From the NCBI GenBank assembly GCA_020736575.1, contig JAGPYM010000003.1, positions 2,418,001-2,482,000 on the forward strand: a stretch of DNA of 64,000 bases. Reading direction: 5' to 3'. Shown here piece by piece: positions 10,306 through 21,399 of the stretch. Position numbers and translations under genes: made by a program. Each line of letters starts with the position of its first letter. Within the stretch, counting starts at the first letter, position 1. The stretch is from Thelonectria olida. Its lineage: Eukaryota > Ascomycota > Sordariomycetes > Hypocreales > Nectriaceae. The notes beneath the pieces were generated by a model. That model was not told where the DNA came from. It searched no databases and saw nothing but the letters and a program-made list of their open reading frames with translations.

Positions 10306-12023
10306 CTACTCCTCCATAGACTGGCTTCTTCTCCGCACCTTGAGTTTATACCCAAGCGGAGGTGGCGACACGTAACTCAGCCATGGATTCCGAGGTCGAG
10401 GAGCCGTGTCTGCTTTGATGTCGTATCGCAAGACGACTTGAGCCAACAGCAACTTCATCAAATGATTCGCAAAGAACCGACCCGCACTAACCCCAGGTGT
10501 TAATATTATAGACGACTTTTCTGATAAAATATGCCCATAACTTACCATGAATATTTGCCATGGCTAAAAGCAAGATAGTTCTCATTCGTCGTGGGGAAGT
10601 TGAGTCCCGTCAGCTTCTCCGGGTCCTTGCCCTTGGTGAAGCGGAAGGCATCAAACTCGAAGGGGTCTCCCGGATAGACGTCGTTGTCGTGGTGCACGCC
10701 ATAGCTGCCGACGCCAATCTTGGCCCCGTAGGGGATGTGCTCTCCCGAGGGAAGCGTCACACCCTCTTTGGCTACCACGACCTTGATGACGCCGTGTGCA
10801 AACCCCCAGAGACGAAGACTCTCGGTCAAGACGCTGTCAATCTTGGGTAGCTTGGCCACCTCGGCCCGAGACCAACGCCCCGACGCCGGCTCTGTCTTGG
10901 CAGCTGCAGCGGCCTCCTCGCGGAGCTGATCCTGGATGTCGACGCTGTCACGCGCATGGGCGATGTCGATCAGTGCGTTCTCTATGGTGATGCCCTGGAC
11001 TTGGATGGCGGCCCAGTTCAAGATGGCCAAGAGCTTTGTCGTCTGACTGTTGGGGCGGCAAGGGTCTTCGTTGCGGCGGTAAGCCTCCCGCATGAGCTTT
11101 CCAAGCAGGTCATTCGGTTCTTCAAGACCCTTTTCCGTCGCATCTGGACCAAACTGGCTCGCACGCTCTCTGATGATGGGGCTTACACGGCTGGTCTGTC
11201 GCTTGAACTGGATCCAGTCGTACCTTGCAAGAACAGGCCCGATAATGGGCCGGATGATCTTGGGGCTGAGCTGAATCATGAGGGCCTCGATGAGAATGAG
11301 CTTTGCGAAACGAGTGGTGCTGGAAAGGTAGGTTGGGTCTCGGCAGAGGGGCAGGCCAACGTAAACACGGCTGACAACGCGGCTCATGATCTCCAACATG
11401 GCATCCAGAAGGTCAACTTCCTTCCAGTCCTGCGCATCATTGCCCCAGAGGGTATCCAGGGCATCTCGGATCTCATCGATGACTGCCTCTGTGTTGTTGT
11501 TGAGCTCCTTGGTCATGTCTTTGATGATGTTGACAACAAAGGTCCATTCTGAGTCACTGGCTGCGACGCAGTTCAGGAATGTGTGGTCGGCTGCGAGGAA
11601 CTCATTGTTGCTCTCGCGTTGGCTCAGGACGCTTGCTGGTTGCTTTGTGAGCCACGCCAGCTGTTCCTTGGGTAGGATGACCTGGTGGCCAGTGAAAATA
11701 TCTGGTAGGATGTATGGTCGTCCAGCCTTGGAGTGCTTTGAGTTGGTTAGCTTGCTCCTCTTCACATTAGACACGGATAAGAAACGTTCTCTTACCTCTT
11801 GATGCCCAGCCCAAAGGAGAAAATCAACACCGAAAACACTCTTCAGAGAGGCTCGGCCTCGGGATAGGAAGGAGCCGTCTGAGCCGGCAAAGGCGAGCTT
11901 CTTTGGTAGGCCTTGATAGGAGAAGACCCGGTACCAGACGTAGTAAAGAGTGCCAAAAAGGCACACCAGGGGTAGAAGAATGAGCATGCTGAATTCGAAG
12001 TAGATGCCAGCAGGTGTTGACAA
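10306..12023 (-). CDS. Cytochrome P450 monooxygenase
   Basis: ER-anchored haem-thiolate oxygenase. Three exons, 12023-11796, 11735-10546 and 10486-10306, give 532 residues. The first intron (60 nt, GTAAGA...AAAG with a CTAACC branch) is in frame and lacks a stop, so it can be missed. Residues about 10-32 form the N-terminal membrane anchor. ExxR is ESLR in DSVLTESLRLWG. The haem Cys sits just after the second intron, in FSHGKYSCAGRFF. Two positions are unusual: Tyr replaces the usual Arg/His two before the Cys, and the I-helix reads AAIQVQGIT without the common acidic residue; fungal P450s near the gibberellin and indole-diterpene types also depart here. It is transcribed away from an NRPS gene 1.4 kb off, suggesting it tailors that product. 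Confidence 0.92.
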
Positions 12024-13430
12024 ACTTGAACGGCTCTGCTATTGTAAGAAACTTGATCAATGAAACCACTGCAGAGTCTTGGCCAAAGTTTGAGACCAAG
12101 CACTGCTGTTATATCTCGTTTTCCATGTTTCTATTTCAATCGCATGGGGACCTCTGAGTCTAGGCCAGCCTCGACTGGCAGAGCCACTTACCCACGCCTG
12201 TGTTACAAGCATCATCGTGTATATTTCCCTGTGCAGTCCCAGCAGGAAGACTAAGGTTAAAATGGAATAGTTCTCGGCCAAATGAATCCTTTCTATCCCT
12301 CGCCATTCACAGTAAGCATGACACGTCAGAGCTTTCGCCATCCCACAAGGCTCATTGCCACTTCTTCGCGATAACCACCACGAGTGCGCAGTACTAGTTA
12401 CTGTATTAGGATCATAAGGATCCAACTGGTCACCCTTACGAGCAAAACGAAGGGGGACATGGAACGGATCTCCACTAGATGCTGTCAACGAGCAGTGGAA
12501 TCCTTTACAGGAAGGTCGCATGCATTAGCCGGGCAAAAGACAGTCCTGGAGAAATATTCTCCACGCATGAGAATAGATTGAGCGAATAGGGCTCGGAAGA
12601 AAGTGTCCGAAGTTCAGAATGGCGATGAGGCACTGTCCACAAACCCACCCGCACATGCGGGCAGAGGTTCCAGCTTCGAAGTGAACATTGAGGATGGGAC
12701 TCATATCCCGTTGAGGCTGAGGCCATTCGGCCGGCCGGGTATACCCGTACATCGATCCGTGCCTCAGATCTCCAGGTGATGGCCCCCAAAAGTGGAAAAG
12801 CCAAGGGGTAGGGCTGCCTTGGCCAAGCAGGGGTTCCCGCTGTATATTTCCGGTGAGCTCAGGCTGACCTGCACCACACGCAGCGGGAACTTTTGAGTCG
12901 TCGAGCAATAGGATCCGAGATATTAAAACGCACGTCTCCAATGGGATCTAGCGGATGATGTAAGCTGTTACAGCTCGATGGACCGTCGTGGCTTGGGCGG
13001 ATGCAGTCCACAATATCGAGTCCTCTTTGAACGAAACATGACCAACATGTTGTGCCGTATTGCCGATTATTTCACCCAGAGACAGCGGAGCAGGACCCAA
13101 CTTTGGGAAAACCTCGTCGTAATTGTCGCAGCTGTCGCATCCAGGCAACGCAATGGAAAGTGGATGTGCTGCAAGGAGGGTGGTCAGCGTGCAGGGAGGC
13201 GTGGCAGCTCGCATGGAATACGATGCGAGGAGGACTTACACTGTTCTAAGATAGGCTCGCATGAAGGAAGAGACATGGTACGGTTCGCATGAAGCAATCA
13301 AGGCAAAATTCAAGTCAAATTGAACACGCAAATAGCCAACTTGGGTAGTTTGTTTGTTCCCTCTTCCTTGCTCTCTCAAGCTCTTTCCCATCTCTTCTCA
13401 ACTCCTGAATCACCTCTTTCTACCGTAAAG
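12024..13430. promoter_or_regulatory. Shared divergent promoter region of P450 and NRPS
   Basis: About 1.4 kb between two divergently transcribed genes. It contains a GGCCGGCC palindrome with flanking CGG near 12730 and other CGG half-sites of the kind Zn2Cys6 factors bind. The NRPS leader (13345-13430) is strongly CT-rich. ORFs in this stretch look non-coding. Co-regulation is inference from layout. Confidence 0.4.
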
Positions 13431-16400
13431 ATGAACACCATCATTGCTGAGTCTGAATCAAAATCAAACCCACAACTTTCATGCCTTGGTCGTCCCCCTC
13501 CAGCAATCGAGAGGTTGGCCCAGAATGTGTTCCAGGACCAAGTTGTCTCTCGTCCTGATGCGCCGGCCATCTGCTCATGGGATGGCTACTTTACGTACAA
13601 GACGCTGGACCAGCTCTCGTCACGGCTTGCTGCACGTATGGCATCATTTGGCGTCGGACCGGACGTTATTGTGCCAATTCTCTGTGAGAAGTCGACTACG
13701 GCTGTCGTCTGCATGTTAGCCGTCTGCAAGGCCGGAGGCGCCTTCGCTGCGCTGGATACATCTCATCCCGACGAGAGGCTGGCGGAAATCATTCGAGACA
13801 CAAAGGCTACTCTTCTATTGACTTCTTCAAGTCAAAGCCATCGCTTCTCAGAGTTCCCGTGTCTTTCAGCCATGGAAGTGTCAATCGAGATAGTATCAAG
13901 CCTACCTCCAATCCCCGAGCCCCTGGCACCACATCCCAAAGCCTCATCAAGCGATCTGATGTATACCATCTTCACGTCAGGCAGCACAGGCCGACCAAAG
14001 GGCGTTATGATTGAACACAGTGCCTTCGTGACCAGTGCCATGGCATATGGCGCGGATCAAGGCATCAACGAAAAGTCGCGTGTCCTCCAATTCTCGTCAT
14101 ACGCCTTCGACATGTCCATCATGGAGATCTTTACAACGCTCTTGTTTGGTGGTTGTCTATGCGTCCCAACCGATGAGGAGCGCTTTGGCGGCGTTCCCGA
14201 TTTTGTCAACAAGACGGGCGTCAACACGCTCATGCTGACGCCTTCGTATGCGAGATTGCTCAACCCGGTCTCAATGCCCAGTGTGAGAACACTTATCACG
14301 GGAGGAGAAGCAGTCCCGGGTGATTTGCTCGAGGTATGGAGTCCTCATGTTGAAGTGTACATTGCATACGGGCCAACTGAAGCCGCCATTCAAGCTGCGG
14401 GTGTTCGGCTGGGGGTTGGAGCTCTTACACCCACATCGGGACTGATTGGCCACCCAGTAGGTTGCGCCATTTGGGTCGTCGAGGAAGACAACTACGACAA
14501 GCTTGTGCCTGTGGGTGAGACTGGTGAACTTCTTATCGAGGGCCATACTCTCGCACGCGGCTACTTGGGCGACGAACCCAAGACAAAGGAAGCCTTTGTT
14601 GACGTTGTCATTGGTTCGGAGAGTAGACGGGTTTATAAGACTGGTGACTTGGTTCGCCAGGGTTCAGATGGTGCCCTCATCTTCGTTGGTCGCAAGGACA
14701 CCCAAGTCAAGGTTCAGGGCATTCGATTCGAGCTCACCGAGATTGAGACGAGACTATCCGAGTCCCATGCTTTGTCTTTAGATTCCAAGTTCTGCGTTGA
14801 CAAGGTCGAAGTCGCCTCGCTGCCAAACCAGGCGACCCTTGCGACCTTCATCAGCCCTACAGTGAAAGTCTCGGGGAGTGACGAGCCGCAGATTTCCTGG
14901 GACCAGGTGGAAGAAATCCTCAAAAGCGTTCCCGAAACCAGGGACAGACTTTCAAAGATCCTACCCGCTCCCCTGATTCCGTTCCTCTACATCCCGGTTA
15001 CTTTCATCCCACTGGCATCTTCTGCCAAGACCGATCGCAAGGCCTTGAGACAGCTTGTGAACAGCCTCAACGTGGACGAGGTCCATAGGCTGCAAGGCTC
15101 AGACTCTCCTCAAGATACTGTCAGAGAGTTGTCTTCCAGTGAAGTGACCATGCGGCAATTATGGGCACTTGTCCTCAACCGGGAGGCGGAAACCATCGGA
15201 CTCGATGATAACTTCATCCATCTGGGCGGAGACTCTGTTACTAGCATCAGACTGGTATCGGCCGCCCGAGACCGTGGAGTTGGTCTCAGTTCATCCATGA
15301 TTCTTTCGAACCCGGTCTTGAGCGACCTGGCGGAGAAAGCGCTCTTCAATGATGCTTCTAGCAAGGAGGACAAGATTGAACCCTTCGGGCTGCTGGACGA
15401 TCCCAGGGAGCAACTTTGCCCCATGGCGGCCGCTATATGCAAAGTATCTCCTGAAGAAATCGAGGACGTGTTGCCTATGACTATAAACCAGATGCGATGG
15501 TACGGCAAGACACTGGTGAAACCTGACGCATGGCTGGATCAGCATCACTTCCGTCTTCCACCTGACCTGGATCTTGCCCGGTTCCAAGCCGCCCTCAACT
15601 CTACTGTCGAGAGAGCAGAGCTTTTGCGGGCAAGAGTCATACCCAACCCAAGCAAGAAGCTACTGCAAGCCATATTCAAGTTTCGGCCGGCAGAGGTTGC
15701 CATTGTGAATGACAGCTTGGAGGCTTATCTAAAGCAAGATCTTGAGAACCCGATGGGCATTGGAAGTCCTCTGAGTCGGTATGCCATTGTCGGTGGTGCT
15801 GAATCATCAGAAAAGATTTTTGTCTGGACCATCCATCATGCCATATATGATGGCTACTCAATCTCGATGCTTCTCCATACTATCAGCGAGTTCTATCAGG
15901 GTCTCAAGCCAACACCTCTCACGCCATTCAATCGCTATCTCAGGGGTCCAAGCGAGAATGAACTTGCCAATGGTCAGGAGTTTTGGAGAAAGTATCTTGA
16001 CAATTCTTCTTGGACCAAATTTCCCACCCTCCCTCCAGCTGAGAAGAAACTTGCTCCGTCGATGCAGCAGTTCTTGAAAACAATCACCATCCCTTCTCGA
16101 CAACCGCCATCCGACGCAGTAGCAAGCACTGCGCCTATTACAACCGCAAACATAGTCCGTGTAGCATATGCGACGGCGCTTTCATCCCAGTCGTCGGAAT
16201 CCGCCAGCGTTCTCTTTTTGGAGACACTCGGCGGGCGAAATTCTTCCTTGGCAGGCATTGACCGTGTTGCTGGCCCAACTCTCCTCACTTGCCCGACAAG
16301 GCTGTATCTCTCTTCCAGCAAGACTTGCCGCGAAGTCTTGGTTGCTGCTCAAGAGTCACTGGTTTCTCGCATGAAGTTCGAAGACTTTCCCCTCATGAGG

Positions 16401-16715
16401 ATCCTCCCTCTTGCCCCTGCTTTGGAGTTGCGCAATCTACTTATGATTGAGGACGCAGCATTCTTACTTACTCGGGACGATGACAAACTATTCGGGAACG
16501 GCACTTCGGAATTAAACTTGGATGAGAGCGACGCGATGCCGATGCTGTTTCGTTGCAATATCCGTGACAACGAGATGGATGTTGACATTAGATTCGATGA
16601 GCATGTAATCCAAGGCGAGGAGATTGAGACTTTCGTGAAGGTTTTTGAGAGATTTCTTGAAAAGCTTGTGCAAGGAGATTTGGACAGATCATTTAGTGAA
16701 ATATCCTCCGCTTAG
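13431..16715 (+). CDS. Single-module NRPS, adenylation-thiolation-condensation (A-T-C)
   Basis: Nonribosomal peptide synthetase of 1094 residues in one exon. A domain, residues about 20-560: core motifs FTSGSTGRPKGV (about 180), AYGPTE, YKTGDLVR and a terminal SSAKTDRK lysine region are intact. T domain, about 590-680: DNFIHLGGDSVTS with the phosphopantetheine serine near 602. C domain, about 700-1085: HHAIYDGYS (His 802/803, Asp 807) matches HHxxxDG and should be active. By eye the A-domain pocket reads D-M-M-S-I-G-A-I-Q; Asp235 suggests an alpha-amino acid, otherwise not predictable. No thioesterase or reductase follows, so the terminal C domain probably releases the product by joining it to a free nucleophile. 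I prefer ATG 13431 to 13320 because CT-rich leader sequence lies between them. The adjacent divergent P450 is the likely partner. Confidence 0.92.
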   Translation: MNTIIAESESKSNPQLSCLGRPPPAIERLAQNVFQDQVVSRPDAPAICSWDGYFTYKTLDQLSSRLAARMASFGVGPDVIVPILCEKSTTAVVCMLAVCKAGGAFAALDTSHPDERLAEIIRDTKATLLLTSSSQSHRFSEFPCLSAMEVSIEIVSSLPPIPEPLAPHPKASSSDLMYTIFTSGSTGRPKGVMIEHSAFVTSAMAYGADQGINEKSRVLQFSSYAFDMSIMEIFTTLLFGGCLCVPTDEERFGGVPDFVNKTGVNTLMLTPSYARLLNPVSMPSVRTLITGGEAVPGDLLEVWSPHVEVYIAYGPTEAAIQAAGVRLGVGALTPTSGLIGHPVGCAIWVVEEDNYDKLVPVGETGELLIEGHTLARGYLGDEPKTKEAFVDVVIGSESRRVYKTGDLVRQGSDGALIFVGRKDTQVKVQGIRFELTEIETRLSESHALSLDSKFCVDKVEVASLPNQATLATFISPTVKVSGSDEPQISWDQVEEILKSVPETRDRLSKILPAPLIPFLYIPVTFIPLASSAKTDRKALRQLVNSLNVDEVHRLQGSDSPQDTVRELSSSEVTMRQLWALVLNREAETIGLDDNFIHLGGDSVTSIRLVSAARDRGVGLSSSMILSNPVLSDLAEKALFNDASSKEDKIEPFGLLDDPREQLCPMAAAICKVSPEEIEDVLPMTINQMRWYGKTLVKPDAWLDQHHFRLPPDLDLARFQAALNSTVERAELLRARVIPNPSKKLLQAIFKFRPAEVAIVNDSLEAYLKQDLENPMGIGSPLSRYAIVGGAESSEKIFVWTIHHAIYDGYSISMLLHTISEFYQGLKPTPLTPFNRYLRGPSENELANGQEFWRKYLDNSSWTKFPTLPPAEKKLAPSMQQFLKTITIPSRQPPSDAVASTAPITTANIVRVAYATALSSQSSESASVLFLETLGGRNSSLAGIDRVAGPTLLTCPTRLYLSSSKTCREVLVAAQESLVSRMKFEDFPLMRILPLAPALELRNLLMIEDAAFLLTRDDDKLFGNGTSELNLDESDAMPMLFRCNIRDNEMDVDIRFDEHVIQGEEIETFVKVFERFLEKLVQGDLDRSFSEISSA

Positions 16716-16899
16716 TGTCTGCTGTCCGGGGGAAACCACAACATACACTCGTGGACAGGGCGAAGTTCACTCACATCTGTAGTCACAATTAGAATGTTCA
16801 AGTTTCCGAAACGTCGTCATATTTAAGCAAGTGAAGGTGCTATTCATTTCATAGTTTCAAACATGTTGGTGTTGCTCATCTCTTCGACTTCCAGTATAC

Positions 16900-19690
16900 T
16901 TAATTACCACCTCCTCCGCAACCACCACCACCACTTCCACATCCTCCACCTCCACAGGCGCTTCCACCTCCGCCACCTAGAACAAGATTAGTTTGTGGTC
17001 AGCAAAATAAAGAGACATAAACTCACCTCCTCCATCTCCACCCCCAGAGCTGCATGCCTTGAATGACACCTGTTAGTGCAAGCATTGGATGATTGAACGG
17101 GGAGAGTTAATAGGGCACATACTCCGGCACCTTCAGATCCGCCAACATAGCCGCAAGCACCAGAACTACTGCAGTTTCCATTACAGCAAGTTCCCCAAGT
17201 TCCGTCCCCCGGTCTGACATTACATGGGTCCGAGCTGCTGTACATGTTTGGACTAATGAACCCTGGGGCAGAGTACGGCGCGAACACTTGTAGAGTTAGC
17301 TGCGATGTTATCAAAGCCAAGTCGGAAGACGGACGAGCGTAGGAGTAGCCCCAATGACTGTAGAACTCATCTTTGGGTGGCAGCTTTTGTCCCTTCTTTT
17401 CAGCTCGACGACGTGCCTGAGTGTAGTTCTTTAGAAGCTTTGCTTGGTGCCTATCGCGCAATTGTTTATAGACCCGCCACTGTTTTGCTTTGTCGTAAGG
17501 CTTTTGGAATGTGATAGCGTTGTGCGCTGAAATATGGATTGAGTTGTTAGGCAGAAAAAGATCCGCTGTGCAAGAGATAAGTAGGAGTCTACCGAGTGTT
17601 GTTTTCCGTCAGCGCAACCTACCTTCATTCTTCTCGTCTTGTAGGGGTGCCAGGTGAAGCTTTCCCAGCAGTTTGTCGACTGATGATGAATGAGATGCTC
17701 GGATAGCTTCCAGATGTGAGGTCGAAGGAAATAGAACACTTAAAGATTGTTGATAGAAGAGACGCACCTTCACAATACCAGCAGGTGCACTCGGAATATC
17801 TTTCACCATACTTTCCCTGATAGATCCTACTCGTCCACTCAAATGCGTCTGATAGCTTATGTTCGCCGATTCTATCATCGTGGTCAATGAACTTGCCGGT
17901 CAAGGCAGTCGAAAATTGATAATATGCTCTGGGGCGAAGTTGGTGAGTGTGCCATGCGAGATCAATATCCAAGGTTGGGACGGCAACATTCAGGGGGTGA
18001 GACTTTATGATCTCGAAGAAGCGGTTGTACTTGGTCAACAAGCGTGTCATAGTCTCGGCGACAGATGGACTGTGAAGCCAGTCGATTTTGACCATCTTCT
18101 CAACGAAACTTCCTTGGCGCATTACGGCTGAGGCCAGGTCAAGGGCAAACGGGCCAGAATTGCCCCAATACCGGGACATCATCTTGCGTACGTTGATCCT
18201 GCATTGTTTGGGGAGTTTAGGAGTCTTGGCTCCTAGGGGAAGATTGAAACCGTATCTGTTGATAATGGATAGGGTTGTATCATCCTTCAGGACACGTTCT
18301 ATCCTTCCCACAACCTTCTGCATCGTGACCGGCCAGTTGGATTTACTCAGCAGGTCTGGGATGGAGTATCGCAGGGGCGTTGATTGTATTATTCGATTGG
18401 GAAACCCTCGATGGTCTGCCATTCCGTTTCTGGTGGTGGGAAGAAGTCGAGGTAGCCCATCGGATGAGTCCAAGATTGTCCCCGGCATGGGTATTCCCTT
18501 TTTCACGAGGACATTGATGTCGTTGGCAAACTTCTTGACGCTGAGTGCCTGCTTGGTGATGATCAAGCCACATGAACAAGGAAACTGAAATCTGCCGTCG
18601 CCATACCCACAACCGGCCAGACCAGGTCTCCTGGGGCATCTGTAAGTCTCGCATTCATGTCTTTGAGTGCCTTTTCACGTACTCTGTAGTCGAGGGGTAT
18701 TCCGAGAGATCACAAGTTGTCCATGCCACATTGGAGCGCTGTTTGCAGGATGGACACGATAGGGTTTTGGTCAGGGTGTCGTCGGTATTGTCCCAGCGAC
18801 AGCCAGTTCTCGCAAACCAACGGGCTTTGTTCTCCTCGGAAACATGATAATTAAAGTGGCCGTCAATGGCCTTATTTATCCGATCCCAAGGCATACCGGC
18901 GGTCCATAGTTGACTTGCTCCGTACCGGAGGGCATCCTCAAGGAAAGCTCTTGGGTTAAGCATATGCGTATGGAAAATCAACAAGACATCTCTGGTAGTC
19001 AGCGCGATTGCAGAGTGATTCTCGATCGAGAGACTCACCGAGAGGAGGCATGATCATCCCGTTCCAATCTAAACTGTCACCTGCCATATGAAATGCTTCG
19101 TAGGAAGTCGACTTCGGCTCTGCCATGTCTTTTTGGGTCAAAGACGGTTCGTAGAAAGATAACCACCATGCTTCGTACCGCTCTACTGCCCTGGCGACGT
19201 AGACGGCCCAACGCTTTTCCCGCAGCTTGCTCAAGGTTTGAATCTTCTCGTCGTCGCTCAGACAGATGGGATCAACATAGGACTCCTTGATCTCACTGCT
19301 CTGGTGATTTATGCGGCCAATCTCAGCACGAGTGTTCCAAATCCCCCAAAGTCCATCCGTATAGCCAATGTCCTCTTTAAGGCTTTGAAACGCATGCATG
19401 AGCTTCAAATGAACGAGGCAATTGACCACATTCAAGTCCTCGGTCTCAGACGAGTCAGGTATGGCTTTGAGGTTGGCAAAAAGGGAGTCGACCACATCTT
19501 TTAGGCCTGCAGAGGCTGATTGCTCTCCGTTTTCCAATATCTCAGCTTCGATGAGGTCGCTGGGCCATGGATGTTGAGGTTTTCGATCAGAAGAAGACGA
19601 CATTAGCGATGCAGGTTTTGGTTGTAGCTGGATCCATAGTTCAATCGAGTTCAAACTTGGGGATTGAGTTAAGAGGTAGAAGAGAGCCAT
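16900..19690 (-). CDS. Glycine-rich domain (GRDP/DUF1399-type) protein with Gly-Cys tail
   Basis: Fungal relative of plant glycine-rich domain proteins; biochemical role unknown. Seven exons (19690-19039, 18989-18683, 18639-17768, 17706-17623, 17526-17123, 17069-17027, 16976-16900) sum to 2439 nt, 812 residues, closing in frame; the second intron is only 43 nt. Family marks: PPLDVLLIFHTHMLNPR in the first half, a Cys-rich stretch (SCPSCKQ ... CPRR ... FPCSCG) in the middle, and DIDLAWHTHQLRPRAYYQF with CTCWYCEA further on. The last about 45 residues are almost only Gly, Cys and Ser, split over three small exons. It lies next to the NRPS, its 3' end 184 bases away and convergent. Met30 (about 19603) could be an alternative start. 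Confidence 0.85.
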
Positions 19691-20063
19691 TACAGAAGTT
19701 TGTGTCCTTTATTCCGCCTTGCTTCCGCTTGCTTCCGTCGATCATCACTTTAATTACAGGGTTATTTCCGTCTAAATCGCCCGACCACGCAGCTGAACAC
19801 TATAAGCGACACGCCCAGGCGGATGAAACGGCATGTAGTGGATCTCAGATCCTTCCGTTTCTTAACTGAGGATTGACGCTGGTTCAGCTCTCTCGCGGAC
19901 TGGTCTAAAAGTAGAGGAAGAGCCGAAGAAGGTGGCTAATTACCATGAGACTCAAGTAGGAGACATAACATATGACTATCGAGTTTGTCGATAATGCTTA
20001 AATATAGAGCTTCTGTGTGACAAGTTCAGAATAGTCGTGGATTGCATTGTTGAACATAGACAA
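19691..20063. other. Intergenic region
   Basis: Promoter side of the GRDP gene and 3' flank of the next minus-strand gene. No site recognised. Confidence 0.4.
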
Positions 20064-21399
20064 TCAAGTGACCGAGGAGACAAGACTCTCTGGGTCGCCT
20101 CGATGAGGGCTGATGGTGTCCAGTTGTCGTACGCCGCTTCTATCGCTCAAAAGTCGCCAGAGTTGGAAGTTTGGAAAGTACTGGGAGAAGAATGGCTTGA
20201 TACAAGGTAAAGATGCGCATATAAGTCCAGCCCAGGACTCGATAAGACTGCCCGCTCGTTAATCAATAACTATGGAGAGAAGCGGAAACGGGCGTTTACC
20301 TCCACTTGACACTATCGCCCCAAGCATATGTAGCGTCGGTGTCATCCCGAACAGTGATTGTAATGATAAGCCGATATATGCTAACACCGAGGACACTGAA
20401 CACGTGGGTCAGTAGAAGTGTGCCAGTCTTTCGTAATTCAGATACTCACAATCCGCCGGCCATCAGGATAAAGGCGATGCTAACTTTGCGGACCAAAGGA
20501 ATTTTCATTGGACGAAGGAGCCAAAACGGGAGCAGTAGGATGGCTACATCGGTCGCAACGTTGAAAGCGGCGCAGGTGATGTAGATATTGAAGAGCTTTT
20601 CGCAACTGGAATCCTTTGAGCAGTCCAGGGCTAGGCTGGCAATGGTGTTGACAAGACTGTAGGCAATGACAACAAACATGATGAGATATGTCGCTATGCG
20701 GAACTTGGTGTCGACAAAGAATCGTAAGTAGAAGGCCAAGACTGATGCTTTAATGAAGAGCGTCGTGAGATTGTAGAGGGGAACACCACCATATCTTCCT
20801 ATCTGCGACCAACGTTAGCAATCGCCTTTCATCTATCTCACTTTTGTAGTTGCAGAGAGGGACGGACATTGAGCAATATTGCAAGGCCACCTGGCGTCAT
20901 TGTAGTGATGTGATCCCCGGCACCAACTCTGGCTTCTTGATGACGGAGTAATATTAGTGTTGTATTTGCAGGACTTGCAGGGTTTCCGTACCGAGACAAC
21001 AAACTACGGACTGCATGACGGCAAGGACCTGAGGCGAAAGAATTAGAATATTCTCTAGTGAGCATCGCGGCTTTGGCGAGAATCAGGCATACGGCTGCTG
21101 CAACGGTAAGGCCTATCAATGGGTTGTTAGTATGGGCTGCTCGCAGGGCCACGGCATGATTATCACTTACTATCATCTGTATGCCATTTTCCCAAGACGC
21201 ATTTGCTCGTCCAAAGACGCAAAATCACAATCGGGATGATAAATATGGGAAATATCAGTGCTGTGCAGAACAAGGCCACACTGTGGCCTCCAGTGTGAGA
21301 GAACAAGCCAACTGGGCTTGGCAGAGCGGGTGTCGCTATCAGAGTTGACACAAGCGTGGTCACGGATGAAGGGAGAGTTGAGTTTGTGTGAGTGGCCAT
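20064..21399 (-). CDS. PTH11/rhodopsin-like seven-TM membrane protein
   Basis: Integral membrane protein of the large fungal PTH11-like/rhodopsin-domain group, which includes putative surface receptors; ligand unknown. Seven exons close in frame: 21399-21171, 21112-21093, 21028-20992, 20932-20868, 20802-20450, 20395-20300, 20247-20064; 984 nt, 327 residues. Exons 2 and 3 are only 20 and 37 nt. Typical features are the WHTDD motif after TM2, GRYGG before the central TMs, LDCSKDSSC in a loop, and WSLIESWAGLICASLP in the last TM with a cytosolic tail ending LVSSVT. It lacks an N-terminal CFEM domain. The micro-exons mean a simple ORF scan would see only pieces. The model is convincing in its second half; exons 2-4 are the least sure. 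Confidence 0.75.

Noticed and set aside
12057..12521. 154-codon ORF on the minus strand upstream of the P450
   Set aside because: Lies in the divergent promoter, no protein patterning and no splice connection to the P450.
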